From assembly GCA_035504095.1 (NCBI GenBank), contig DATJSN010000025.1, positions 1 to 31,866 of the forward strand: a DNA stretch of 31,866 bases, given 5' to 3'. This document shows, one piece after another, positions 22,322 through 31,866 of this stretch (the first letter of the stretch is position 1; every line of letters begins with the position of its first letter). The notes below the pieces were generated by a model. The model was not told the DNA's origin and did no database searches. It was given only the letters and a program-made list of their open reading frames with translations. This DNA comes from DATJSN01 sp035504095 (GTDB lineage Bacteria > Planctomycetota > Phycisphaerae > WQYP01). Made by a program: the position numbers and the translations under genes.

Positions 22322-22786
22322 ATGGATAAACAGCCGAAATCGCTGCCAGTATTAAATCAAGCCGAACCCTGGTATTCCCAGGGACTTCGGTTTCGCTGCA
22401 CGCAATGCGGCAATTGTTGCGGCGGCTCGCCGGGCTACGTGTGGGTTACGCCCGAAAACATGCGGCAAATCGCCGACTATTTAAAACTTGATTTTGAAGA
22501 CTTTACCCACCGTCACGTGCGCCATTTCAAACAGGGCTACAGCCTGATCGAAAAGCCCAACTACGACTGCATTTTTCTAGAGCGCACCGGCGGCAAGGCG
22601 ACCTGCCGGATTTATCCCGTGCGCCCGGCGCAGTGCCGAACCTGGCCATTCTGGAAACAGAACCTCAAAAGCGAAACCTCGTGGACGCGAGCCGCACAAA
22701 CCTGCCCCGGCATCCGTGACGCGACGGCCCCGCGCTATGAGTTGGAACAGATCGAGAAGAGAAAAAACCATCCGGAATCGCCGTAG
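22322..22786 (+). CDS. YkgJ-family cysteine-cluster protein (putative Zn/Fe-binding)
   Basis: A 154-residue protein with CTQCGNCCGG near the N-terminus (C26, C29, C32, C33), later CIFLE, ATCRIYPVRPAQCRTWPFW and a final TCPGI. This is the eight-cysteine pattern of the YkgJ/UPF0153 family, annotated as a zinc- or iron-chelating cluster. Members are thought to bind Fe-S clusters or metal, but the reaction is not established. It has no ribosome site; TAAAAT lies six bases before the ATG, so a leaderless transcript is possible. It is monocistronic, between a repeat and the large exported protein gene. Confidence 0.85.
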   Translation: MDKQPKSLPVLNQAEPWYSQGLRFRCTQCGNCCGGSPGYVWVTPENMRQIADYLKLDFEDFTHRHVRHFKQGYSLIEKPNYDCIFLERTGGKATCRIYPVRPAQCRTWPFWKQNLKSETSWTRAAQTCPGIRDATAPRYELEQIEKRKNHPESP

Positions 22787-22874
22787 TTTTTGCAACCACG
22801 AAATCGCGGCGTAACGGGCACGCCGGCGCAATATGGAAAGCAACAACCACCGCTCATGTGCGTTCCTGAATAAT

Positions 22875-24815
22875 ATGATCAACAAGAACATCGGCAGTAG
22901 AAGCATTCTTTTGCGAGGAAAAAAGTTTTGCCTGATCATTGCCGGATTGTTGAGTTTATTGGGCCGACCGGGATTGCTGTCGGCCGACGCGCTAAGCGCA
23001 CAAGATCAGGCGTCATTTACCGCGGCGATGCAAAAACAACTTGAGTTTTTCCAGACTGCGGCCGCGGAAACAGGCAATCCTCTGGAAACGCGCCAGCTGA
23101 CCGAAGCGGCAATGTTAAGCATGTTGCTTGGCGGCGATCCGGGTCTGGCACAGGAATATGTCAACCGCGCTTTTGAAACCCAGGAGATGAGCCCGCAGTC
23201 CGGCACGTATGGCCAGGTCTGCTGGCAGACCAATCAAACCGCGGTAACCGATCGGAACGCGATTGAATTTGCCGCAGAGCCGCTCGGCCCGCTGTTGATC
23301 AATTACGGCAAACAATTTTCGCCACAGTTTTTACAGGGGCTTTATCCGCATATCAAGGCAGCGATCGCCGGCATCGAAAACCATCACGTGGAGGTGAGCT
23401 ACACCAACATTTATCTGATGAAGGCCACGAATCTTTTGCTGTTGGGACAATACTTAAATGACACAGCGGCGATAAATGAGGGGGAAACACAACTTGACGG
23501 CTGGATCGCCTATACGCGGCAAAACGGAATACATGAATTCGACTCGCCAACTTATTATGAAGTGGACCTGGCATCTCTGGAGGAAGGGCATCGTTATGCC
23601 GCCAACCCCGAGGATCGGAAAAAGTATGCGGCGATATTGAATTATTTCTGGACGGACCTCGCCGCCAATTATTTCGCAGCGGCGCAGAAAATCAGCGGGC
23701 CATACAGCCGGGATTATGACTTTTTGCGCGGCCAGGGTCGTCTGGCCAACCAGATTATTGCCGCGGGAATTGCCCCATTTGATCCGAAAAATCCGCTAAT
23801 TTTTGGAAGCGGCCCCAACATCGAATGTGTTTTTCTTCTGGACAACCTGCGTCCCGGCGGATATTGGCCGGGGCCAGCGATCGTAAATCTGGCGCACGGC
23901 GGCACAAGGGAGGTTACTTCAAGATGGCTTGCGGGGCCGGAGGGCCAGCGCTGGGCGTGGTTGGGCGAGCACATCGCGCTGGGTGTTACCAGCGGATGGT
24001 ACGACCCGCAGGACAAGCTCTTTGCGATCACATTCGCGGGAAAAGAGTTACCGCAGGCCAGCGTGGTGGTGGATGCGTATGACTTCCCGTATGGGCTCAC
24101 CAGGGTTAAGTATGCGGCGGGATATTCCAAGCCGGTGCATATGCCGGGCAATTTCGCCAGCGTACAAAGCGGCGGCGCGGCGCTGATAACCCTGGACGTC
24201 GATACGGCACAGCTTCCGGCCGGCGCCAAGAGCCTGACGACGAACATTCTGCTCCCTTCGGCGTCGCAGATTGCGATTAACGGCAACACGGTTGATTTAT
24301 CGGAACCGGGGACAATTCCCATTAATCCGGATTCGGTGGTGACGGTGAACATTGGCGGGGCGGCGGCTGCGTTTCGCGTGTTTTATGTTCATACGTACAC
24401 AGATCCGGGCGCCGATCCGGGCGCAACGCCGCCGATTGAGCTGGCCGCGGACAAAGAGGGCCTGGCGAACGGCGTCGTACGAATCAGACTGCTTCAGATG
24501 GCGGACATTCCGCCCGGAACAAACCGCAAGGACGCACATTTTCGCGTCGGCCTTGCGGTTGTTGTGGCCGACGGCGATCGCGTTGCGGATCTGACCGAAG
24601 AATTGCGCCAGGCGGGGATAAAAAACGAATTTGACGCCGACCATTGGACTGTTCAGGAACAGTTGCCGGGCCTGACGCTGCAGGTGGACCGGTCGGTGAG
24701 CAATCGCAGGAAAATTTATGACCAGCAGATCAACGGCGCTTCGGCGGCGACGGATGTTCTGGGCGTGAATGGCCGGGATTTGGCGGGGCCAATCTGGGCG
24801 GAATTGCAAGAGTAA
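22875..24815 (+). CDS. Large exported protein, possible alpha/alpha-toroid polysaccharide lyase or hydrolase
   Basis: About 646 residues with an N-terminal signal segment (KKFCLIIAGLLSLLGRPGLLSA). Residues up to about 330 are helical with repeated aromatic and acidic patches (NHHVEVSYTNIYLMKA; GIHEFDSPTYYEVDLASLEE). This N-x-x-Y and SPTYYE pattern recalls the toroid domain of heparinase/alginate-lyase-like enzymes. The second half is beta-rich, as such enzymes' C-terminal sandwiches are. No catalytic residues can be fixed by eye, so function is uncertain. An upstream ATG at 22833 is possible; neither start has a good ribosome site. An exported serine hydrolase gene follows 100 bp downstream. 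Confidence 0.6.
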   Translation: MINKNIGSRSILLRGKKFCLIIAGLLSLLGRPGLLSADALSAQDQASFTAAMQKQLEFFQTAAAETGNPLETRQLTEAAMLSMLLGGDPGLAQEYVNRAFETQEMSPQSGTYGQVCWQTNQTAVTDRNAIEFAAEPLGPLLINYGKQFSPQFLQGLYPHIKAAIAGIENHHVEVSYTNIYLMKATNLLLLGQYLNDTAAINEGETQLDGWIAYTRQNGIHEFDSPTYYEVDLASLEEGHRYAANPEDRKKYAAILNYFWTDLAANYFAAAQKISGPYSRDYDFLRGQGRLANQIIAAGIAPFDPKNPLIFGSGPNIECVFLLDNLRPGGYWPGPAIVNLAHGGTREVTSRWLAGPEGQRWAWLGEHIALGVTSGWYDPQDKLFAITFAGKELPQASVVVDAYDFPYGLTRVKYAAGYSKPVHMPGNFASVQSGGAALITLDVDTAQLPAGAKSLTTNILLPSASQIAINGNTVDLSEPGTIPINPDSVVTVNIGGAAAAFRVFYVHTYTDPGADPGATPPIELAADKEGLANGVVRIRLLQMADIPPGTNRKDAHFRVGLAVVVADGDRVADLTEELRQAGIKNEFDADHWTVQEQLPGLTLQVDRSVSNRRKIYDQQINGASAATDVLGVNGRDLAGPIWAELQE

Positions 24816-24861
24816 GCGATATGAACCCCACGAACAGAACAATTCACCACAACGACACAAC

Positions 24862-24886
24862 GAATCCGCAGATGACGCGGATTTTT
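24862..24886 (+). repeat. Dispersed ATCCGC/GCGGAT palindromic repeat, copy 2
   Basis: AATCCGCAGATGACGCGGAT followed by TTTTAACCACAA. It lies in the gap between the large exported protein and the serine hydrolase. Confidence 0.6.
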
Positions 24887-24915
24887 AACCACAATACAAG
24901 GAACGGAAAAAGCCC

Positions 24916-26112
24916 ATGCCCGAGCGCCTCACCAGACGAACCATGTTGTTCTTAAGCGCTTTGATCGCAGGGTTTTTGGTTCACCGCGGCGCTGGAAGAA
25001 TTTTGGCTACAGCCGATGACGCGCAAGCCGATCAATACGCCATTCCCCCCAACACCCACGACGGCTGGTCAACCGCTTCGCTAAAAAGCCAAAAAGTTAA
25101 TGCAGAATTGATTCAGGAATTGTTGGATCGCATCGACGATAATGTCTACAAAAACATTCATGGTGTGTTGCTCGTTAAAAACGGAAAACTCGTTCTTGAG
25201 GAATATTTTTCAGGCACGAACAGCGCGGGCCAACGCCAAACATTTACACGCGACACCCTTCATGAGATGCACTCGGCGACGAAAAGCGTGAACGCTGTTT
25301 TGATTGGAATTGCCATAGATCAACACCAGATCACCGGCGTTAACGAGAAAATTTCTGTCTTTTTCCCCGAATACGCCGATATTTTCGCCGACAGGCAAAA
25401 AGCCGCGATTTGCCTTAAAGACCTGCTCACCATGTCGGCGGGGCTGTCATGGGATGAGTGGACCTATCCATATACCGACCCCCGCAACGACGCCGCGGCG
25501 ATGGCGGCCAGCAGCGATTATTTTCGTTATCTTCTCACCAAACCGATTGTTTCCGCGCCCGGGGAAAAATTCGTCTACAACAGCGGCATTTCGTTGTTGT
25601 TGGGCCAGATTATTTATAAAGCCACGGGGAAGCGCGCGGATAAATTCGCCCAGAGCCAGCTTTTTGCGCCGCTCGGCATCGTCGATTACTATTGGCAAAA
25701 AGCTCCCAGTGGCGTCGTTAATACCCTGGGGGGCCTGATGCTTCGACCGCGCGACATGGCGAAAATCGGGCAACTCTATTTGAATGGCGGGCGCTGGGGT
25801 GGCAAACAAGTTGTCAGCAACCAGTGGGTTATAGACTCAACAAAACTGCAGTCCGGCGCCGGGCAGCTTCCAGCGTGGGTGCCGGCAACCGGATATGGGT
25901 ATCAATGGTGGCTTGGTTCATTTCGTCTCGGCGAGCGAGAAGTCGGCTGGTATGGAGCGCTGGGCAGGGGCGGCCAATTCATAATTATTTTTCCGGAATT
26001 GCAATTAGTCGCCACGTTCACCGGGTGGAATGATGGGGCGCTGGGAGAACAGCCGGTGGATATGTTGCAACGATATATTTTGCCGGCAATGTTGCCGAGG
26101 TCGGCAAACTAA
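24916..26112 (+). CDS. Exported beta-lactamase-fold serine hydrolase
   Basis: 398 residues. A twin-Arg-like TRRTMLFLSALIAG opens the protein, suggesting export, possibly by Tat. The penicillin-binding-protein/class C fold motifs are present: S120-x-x-K123 (SATK), Y221-N222-S (YNSG) and GRGG at 350-353 in place of KTG. DLLTMSAGLSWDEW and LMLRPRDMAKIGQLY are characteristic blocks. Such enzymes cleave esters, amides or D-amino acid peptides; the substrate is unknown and beta-lactam resistance should not be assumed. A GGAAAAAG stretch precedes the ATG. It lies just after the large exported protein gene, with dispersed repeats on both sides. Confidence 0.85.
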   Translation: MPERLTRRTMLFLSALIAGFLVHRGAGRILATADDAQADQYAIPPNTHDGWSTASLKSQKVNAELIQELLDRIDDNVYKNIHGVLLVKNGKLVLEEYFSGTNSAGQRQTFTRDTLHEMHSATKSVNAVLIGIAIDQHQITGVNEKISVFFPEYADIFADRQKAAICLKDLLTMSAGLSWDEWTYPYTDPRNDAAAMAASSDYFRYLLTKPIVSAPGEKFVYNSGISLLLGQIIYKATGKRADKFAQSQLFAPLGIVDYYWQKAPSGVVNTLGGLMLRPRDMAKIGQLYLNGGRWGGKQVVSNQWVIDSTKLQSGAGQLPAWVPATGYGYQWWLGSFRLGEREVGWYGALGRGGQFIIIFPELQLVATFTGWNDGALGEQPVDMLQRYILPAMLPRSAN

Positions 26113-26136
26113 ATTTTTTACCACAACGGCACGAAC

Positions 26137-26161
26137 GAATCCGCAGATTAACGCGGATTTT
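26137..26161 (+). repeat. Dispersed ATCCGC/GCGGAT palindromic repeat, copy 3
   Basis: AATCCGCAGATTAACGCGGAT preceded by ACCACAACGGCACGAACG. The preceding sequence resembles that before copy 2, so the repeat unit is longer than the palindrome. A TTCTTCGACATAGCTCAGG repeat follows at about 26188. Confidence 0.6.
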
Positions 26162-26253
26162 GACCATGAAGAACTGGCCCCGGGAAGTTCTTCGACATAG
26201 CTCAGGACAGGCAATCACGGGGCTTGGAACAACCTGGAGAGGCTGTTCTACAT

Positions 26254-26315
26254 TTGAGAGCCCAGGCGGCATTCCGGCAGGGTAAATCCCGATACGCCCG
26301 TCGAGGCTCTCTCAA
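26254..26315 (-). terminator. Imperfect stem-loop downstream of the aconitase gene
   Basis: TTGAGAGCC (26254-26262) pairs with GGCTCTCTCAA (26305-26315) with a two-base bulge, about 15 bases beyond the aconitase stop on the minus strand. No T-run follows, so it may be a transcript-end hairpin rather than an intrinsic terminator. Confidence 0.3.
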
Positions 26316-26328
26316 GGTCCATATTTTC

Positions 26329-29082
<2,754 letters not shown>

Positions 29083-29170
29083 GGAATTACCTCAATAAAG
29101 TATAGGCGAAGCCTCGCATAACAAGCCGGAGATTTTATAAGCATAATCGCCCGGCGGCGAGTGAATAACG

Positions 29171-29190
29171 TTCACCACGGAGGACACGGC
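29171..29190 (+). repeat. CGGAGGACAC dispersed repeat
   Basis: TTCACCACGGAGGACACGG is the same unit as the two copies at 4827-4900. It lies between the release-factor-like and aconitase genes. Confidence 0.5.
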
Positions 29191-29196
29191 GGCGGC

Positions 29197-29562
29197 TCAC
29201 TCCGGGCCGCGGTTTCGTTGTGCCGCCCGGCGGGAACGCCGGCTTTTCTGCCGGCGGATTTTTTCAATCCTAATGCGGTCGGCCGCCACATAGCCGTGTT
29301 TGAGCGTTTCAATTTTGTCCAATAGAAGACGCCGAGCGAGGAACCGGTTGAGCGCCTGTTGGCGAGCGGTCTGGCATTTGATCTGTACGTTTGTAGGGCG
29401 ATGCAGCAATCTTACGCAAGTGGAAGACTTATTAACCTTTTGGCCGCCACTGCCGCCGGAACGGACAAAAGTTTCTTCGATATCCGCCTCATACACACCC
29501 AACGCTGCCATGCGCTGTAAAAGCTGGGTCTGCTTTTCCGGGCTTACAGGAAAGTTGTTCAT
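29197..29562 (-). CDS. Small GGQ-domain release-factor-like protein (ArfB-like)
   Basis: 121 residues comprising only the peptidyl-hydrolase domain of class I release factors. GGQ lies at residues 39-41 in VRSGGSGGQKVNKSS, followed by RLLHRPTNVQIKCQTARQQ and a strongly basic tail (RIEKIRRQKSRRSRRAAQRN). There is no codon-recognition or ribosome-anchoring superdomain. This is the layout of ArfB/YaeJ and related proteins, which free stalled ribosomes by inserting a basic tail into the empty mRNA channel. The tail here is short and Arg-rich, consistent with that role. Upstream ribosome site is weak. It is separated from the ankyrin locus by about 220 bp. Confidence 0.8.
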   Translation of the reverse strand: MNNFPVSPEKQTQLLQRMAALGVYEADIEETFVRSGGSGGQKVNKSSTCVRLLHRPTNVQIKCQTARQQALNRFLARRLLLDKIETLKHGYVAADRIRIEKIRRQKSRRSRRAAQRNRGPE

Positions 29563-29677
29563 AGGTTGAGCGTAGCGAGCGGGACCCGGCCCCGCAACGC
29601 GGCAGCGGTGTTCAATTTGAAAATTTTCCCGATTTATCGGAATTCAGAGCTTGAACCACGAAATACACAAAGATTTT
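29563..29677. other. Non-coding spacer with dispersed repeat
   Basis: It contains CCGATTTATCGG (a small palindrome at about 29629-29640) and the ACCACGAAATACACAAAG dispersed repeat. Nothing coding is seen. Confidence 0.4.
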
Positions 29678-29785
29678 TTAACGAGAACGGTAATTAGACC
29701 AGTTAATACCCAGCTTGCGCATGCGGACGCGGAAGGTGCGAGGCTTAATTTTTAATAGCGCTGCGGCGCCGTTGGGACTATAAAC
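29678..29785 (-). pseudogene. Remnant of a Fis-type C-terminus of a sigma-54 activator
   Basis: The frame reads NGAAALLKIKPRTFRVR followed by MRKLGINWSNYRSR and a stop. This is 23 of 30 residues identical to the C-terminal recognition helix of the sigma-54 activator at 31546-31866. No promoter, start or upstream domains exist. The fragment begins immediately and in the same frame after the stop codon of the ankyrin-protein gene. It is either the tail of a decayed tandem paralogue or a duplicated end created when the ankyrin gene was inserted. Confidence 0.7.
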
Positions 29786-31336
29786 TCATTTCATATCCGG
29801 AACACCGTGGAGGCGGAGAATTTCCTGCACAGCGGCGCTGCCACCCAGGATGCGATCGGGAAGTTCGGCACCACGGGCGATGAGGAATTCAACGATGGCA
29901 GGGTAATCGCCGTGGACGGCCTCGTCTGGCAGGCGCATGCCGGGGCCACCTTCGGTGTCGAAACAATTGGCGGAGCCGTGAATGGCGGTGCCCAGTGCGG
30001 CGCTACCATAAACGTTGCAGCGATGGATGTCTGCTCCGCGCTCGACGAGGCGCTGCACCGCCCGCAACCGGCCACGCCAGGCGGCCCAATGCAGCGGGGG
30101 CGTTTGGTCGGGGCCGGCCGCCGCGTCGATTGCGGCGCCAGCGTTAAGCAGGCGATCGATCGTCGCGACATCATCTCGCGCCGCGGCGAGGCAGAGTGTG
30201 ATTGGGTCGCCCAACCGAGCGTCGGCTTCCGTCATGTTTTCGTCATGCGCTCCAACCGCTCGTAACAAATTCACCACATCCGGAACGCCGTTGCGAACGG
30301 CCGAACGCAAGATGCTGATTCCGCGTTCGTCGACGGCATTCACATCGCCGCCGGCGTCGATGAGCATCTTTACGATGCTAACGGAGCGGCCGAGATAAAC
30401 AGCTTTATGAAGGTGCGTGCGAACGCCGTTCCAGTTCGTGCGGAAATTCGGATCAGCGCCGGCCTTGAGGAACAAAGCAACGTGTTCGGGGTATTCAAAA
30501 TCCAGCGTGCGGCCGAGGCAATATTTCACCTGATCGATCGGTGGTTTGCCGTGTGCGAGGATAAGCCGCAGGCACGCCGCATCCGGGAACTCGGTTGTAT
30601 GGTAGAGCATTTCCCTGTCGTTCGCGTCAACGACAGCGCCGGCATTCAGCAACAGCGCGGTTAGCCCGGCGTGGTTGGCGATGCCGGCGGCGCCGTAAAG
30701 CGTCGATTGGAGCCAGCGTTCTTTTTCGCCGTTGAGCCAGAAATGAACATTCGGGTCTGCGCCGGCATCCAGCAACAGTTTCACCGCTTTGACAACTCCC
30801 GCCGCTCGCGCTGCATCGGCGCGCAGGAACCGACTGAAACATGCATACAGAATCGGCTCAACCTTGAGCGGCCCGCCGTTGCGCCGAACAATCGCCGGCT
30901 CGCGTTTGAGGAATTCTTCAACATTTTCCGCATTACCGCAGACGCAAGCGGTATAGATATCGAAAGCCGCCAATTTCGGGTCGATTTCAAGCAGGAGCTG
31001 CGCTTTGCGCACGTCGTTCGAGCATGTTGTCTTAATTAATTCAGCGGCCCGATGAGCGCGGTCCAATTGGCGAATCTCGACAAATTGTTTCCAGCGCGGC
31101 CAACTGGCAAAACCATATTCACGGGCCACCACCAGTTGCGCATCGTGAAGGGCAACGGTGTGCGCAATTCGGGCCGGGTCCTGGGCCACAAAACGCGGGT
31201 GGTGGGTTTTAAAGCAAAACAGGGCTTTCGCGTCGCCGCGCTTTGCGGCTTTAAGCAGCAGCTTGGCGCGTTTGCGGTCGGTTTGAATGTTCGGATTGGC
31301 TGGGATGGGACGAATTGGAGAAACGGGCGTCGACAT
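29786..31336 (-). CDS. Ankyrin-repeat protein
   Basis: 516 residues. After a helical N-terminal region (KRAKLLLKAAKRGDAKAL...) come at least five ankyrin-type units, for example AVKLLLDAGADPNVHF, HVALFLKAGADPNFRT, IVKMLIDAGGDVNAVDERGI, TIDRLLNAGAAIDAAAG and AVQRLVERGADIHRCN, ending IVEFLIARGAELPDR. There is no signal peptide, so it probably acts in the cytoplasm as a protein-binding scaffold; the partner is unknown. The ATG at 31336 is chosen because AGGAGG lies six bases upstream. The gene lies between two copies of a sigma-54 activator tail on the same strand. Confidence 0.85.
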   Translation of the reverse strand: MSTPVSPIRPIPANPNIQTDRKRAKLLLKAAKRGDAKALFCFKTHHPRFVAQDPARIAHTVALHDAQLVVAREYGFASWPRWKQFVEIRQLDRAHRAAELIKTTCSNDVRKAQLLLEIDPKLAAFDIYTACVCGNAENVEEFLKREPAIVRRNGGPLKVEPILYACFSRFLRADAARAAGVVKAVKLLLDAGADPNVHFWLNGEKERWLQSTLYGAAGIANHAGLTALLLNAGAVVDANDREMLYHTTEFPDAACLRLILAHGKPPIDQVKYCLGRTLDFEYPEHVALFLKAGADPNFRTNWNGVRTHLHKAVYLGRSVSIVKMLIDAGGDVNAVDERGISILRSAVRNGVPDVVNLLRAVGAHDENMTEADARLGDPITLCLAAARDDVATIDRLLNAGAAIDAAAGPDQTPPLHWAAWRGRLRAVQRLVERGADIHRCNVYGSAALGTAIHGSANCFDTEGGPGMRLPDEAVHGDYPAIVEFLIARGAELPDRILGGSAAVQEILRLHGVPDMK

Positions 31337-31545
31337 GACGACCTCCTTCGCATAGCGCCCCGTTGTCCGCATTTTGGGGCCGAAGGGGTCGGAAGACCGC
31401 CTTTTAATTTGTCGCACAGGTGGGACAATCCCTTCACGCGGACCGTGGGCCGCCTGACCGGCCGAATGAATGTTATCATCCTGGGGTATTACCCGGCAAG
31501 CCAACACCATTTTTTAGATGGCGGATCGCGGCCAACGTTCCCACA
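31337..31545 (-). promoter_or_regulatory. Spacer and probable promoter of the ankyrin-protein gene
   Basis: About 210 bases between the activator stop and the ankyrin ATG. The AGGAGG ribosome site is clear at 31341-31348. TTGTCCCACC upstream could be part of a promoter, but no convincing -10 was found. The frame through it is open, yet its residues look random. Confidence 0.35.
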
Positions 31546-31866
31546 TTAACGCTGTCGAAATCCGGACCAGTTGATGCCCAGCTTGCGCATGCGGGCGCGG
31601 AGGGTGTGGGGATTTATTTTTAATAGCGCCGCGGCCCCGGCGGGGCCCTCGATTTTTCCGTGGGTGGCGGACAGCGCGTTTTCGATGTGGGCGCGCATGG
31701 CTTGATTCAGAGGAACAACAGACGGGAGACGGGAGACGGGAGATGGGGGTAGCGGCGCTGAAGCGCCGAGATGGGAGACGGGGGACAGAGGCGGCTGGGA
31801 AGCAAAAGAGCCCGCCGCACCAAGCGCCTGAGCGACCTGCAGGCCGGCGCCGTTTCCTAAAATGGC
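31546..31866 (-). CDS. Sigma-54-dependent transcriptional activator, C-terminal part
   Basis: The last 106 residues of a protein whose start lies beyond the window. AILGNGAGLQVAQAL is the end of the AAA+ domain as found in NtrC-type activators. A linker of about 35 residues follows. The Fis-type DNA-binding domain is then HIENALSATHGKIEGPAGAA followed by ALLKINPHTLRARMRKLGIN. Such proteins use ATP to open promoters bound by sigma-54 polymerase. The linker contains PLSPVSHLGASAPLPPSPVS, which is the direct translation of the dispersed hairpin-GGGAGACGG repeat. Its sensing domain cannot be seen, and no sigma-54 promoter was identified in the window. Confidence 0.85.
   Translation of the reverse strand, partial: AILGNGAGLQVAQALGAAGSFASQPPLSPVSHLGASAPLPPSPVSRLPSVVPLNQAMRAHIENALSATHGKIEGPAGAAALLKINPHTLRARMRKLGINWSGFRQR
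31721..31787 (+). repeat. Hairpin-GGGAGACGG repeat, copy F, inside coding sequence
   Basis: Tandem GACGGGAGACGGGAGACGGG is followed by the GGCGC-TGAA-GCGCC hairpin, GAG and ATGGGAGACGGGGG. It lies in frame within the linker of the sigma-54 activator, antisense to it. Confidence 0.75.

Overview
The window looks like a high-GC bacterial chromosome segment, most probably from a member of the Planctomycetota. That placement is an inference from protein style: an RNase H with a DEAGYGP motif, a MauM/NapG-type ferredoxin, a DUF3467 protein beside a family-4 uracil-DNA glycosylase, and several secreted proteins of unknown family. No rRNA, tRNA or CRISPR array was found. About 30 protein genes lie on both strands in short operons, separated by intergenic DNA unusually rich in dispersed repeats and foldback elements.

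Layout. 1-1265 is an IS3-family insertion sequence whose left end is outside the window; its orfB carries a frame lesion. 1266-2070 holds no gene but is dense in inverted repeats, including a 189-bp foldback element. 2071-9000 is mostly minus strand: HAD phosphatase, RNase H-like protein, VapBC-type toxin-antitoxin pair, CBS-pair protein, response regulator with an unrecognised C-terminal half, and an N4/N6 DNA methyltransferase that overlaps yjbQ. A small plus-strand hypothetical gene sits among them. 9171-13973 is a four-gene plus-strand cassette for uptake and conversion of a sugar acid (hexuronate-type MFS transporter, uronate isomerase-like protein, two unrelated dehydrogenases). 13997-15322 is a hisI-folE2 operon on the minus strand. 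15545-17179 is dnaN followed by dciA. The AT-rich DNA after it (17180-17625) carries DnaA boxes and TAG trinucleotides and is a candidate replication origin. pabA/trpG follows.

18334-26112 holds a secreted protein of unknown function, a polyferredoxin plus MazG-like pyrophosphohydrolase pair, a DUF3467-UDG operon, a YkgJ-type cysteine-cluster protein, a large exported protein and an exported serine hydrolase. The right end (26329-31866) is minus strand: aconitase A, a small GGQ release-factor-like protein, a remnant of a sigma-54 activator C-terminus, an ankyrin-repeat protein, and the C-terminus of a sigma-54-dependent activator running off the window.

The most unusual signals are these. 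A dispersed repeat, made of a GGCGC/GCGCC hairpin followed by GGGAGACGG units, occurs six times, always on the plus strand, and one copy is translated inside the sigma-54 activator. The family-4 uracil-DNA glycosylase contains no cysteine at all, although the family normally carries a 4Fe-4S cluster. There is a candidate origin behind dnaN-dciA, a sugar-acid cassette without the standard downstream enzymes, and an ankyrin gene flanked by two copies of the same Fis-type tail.
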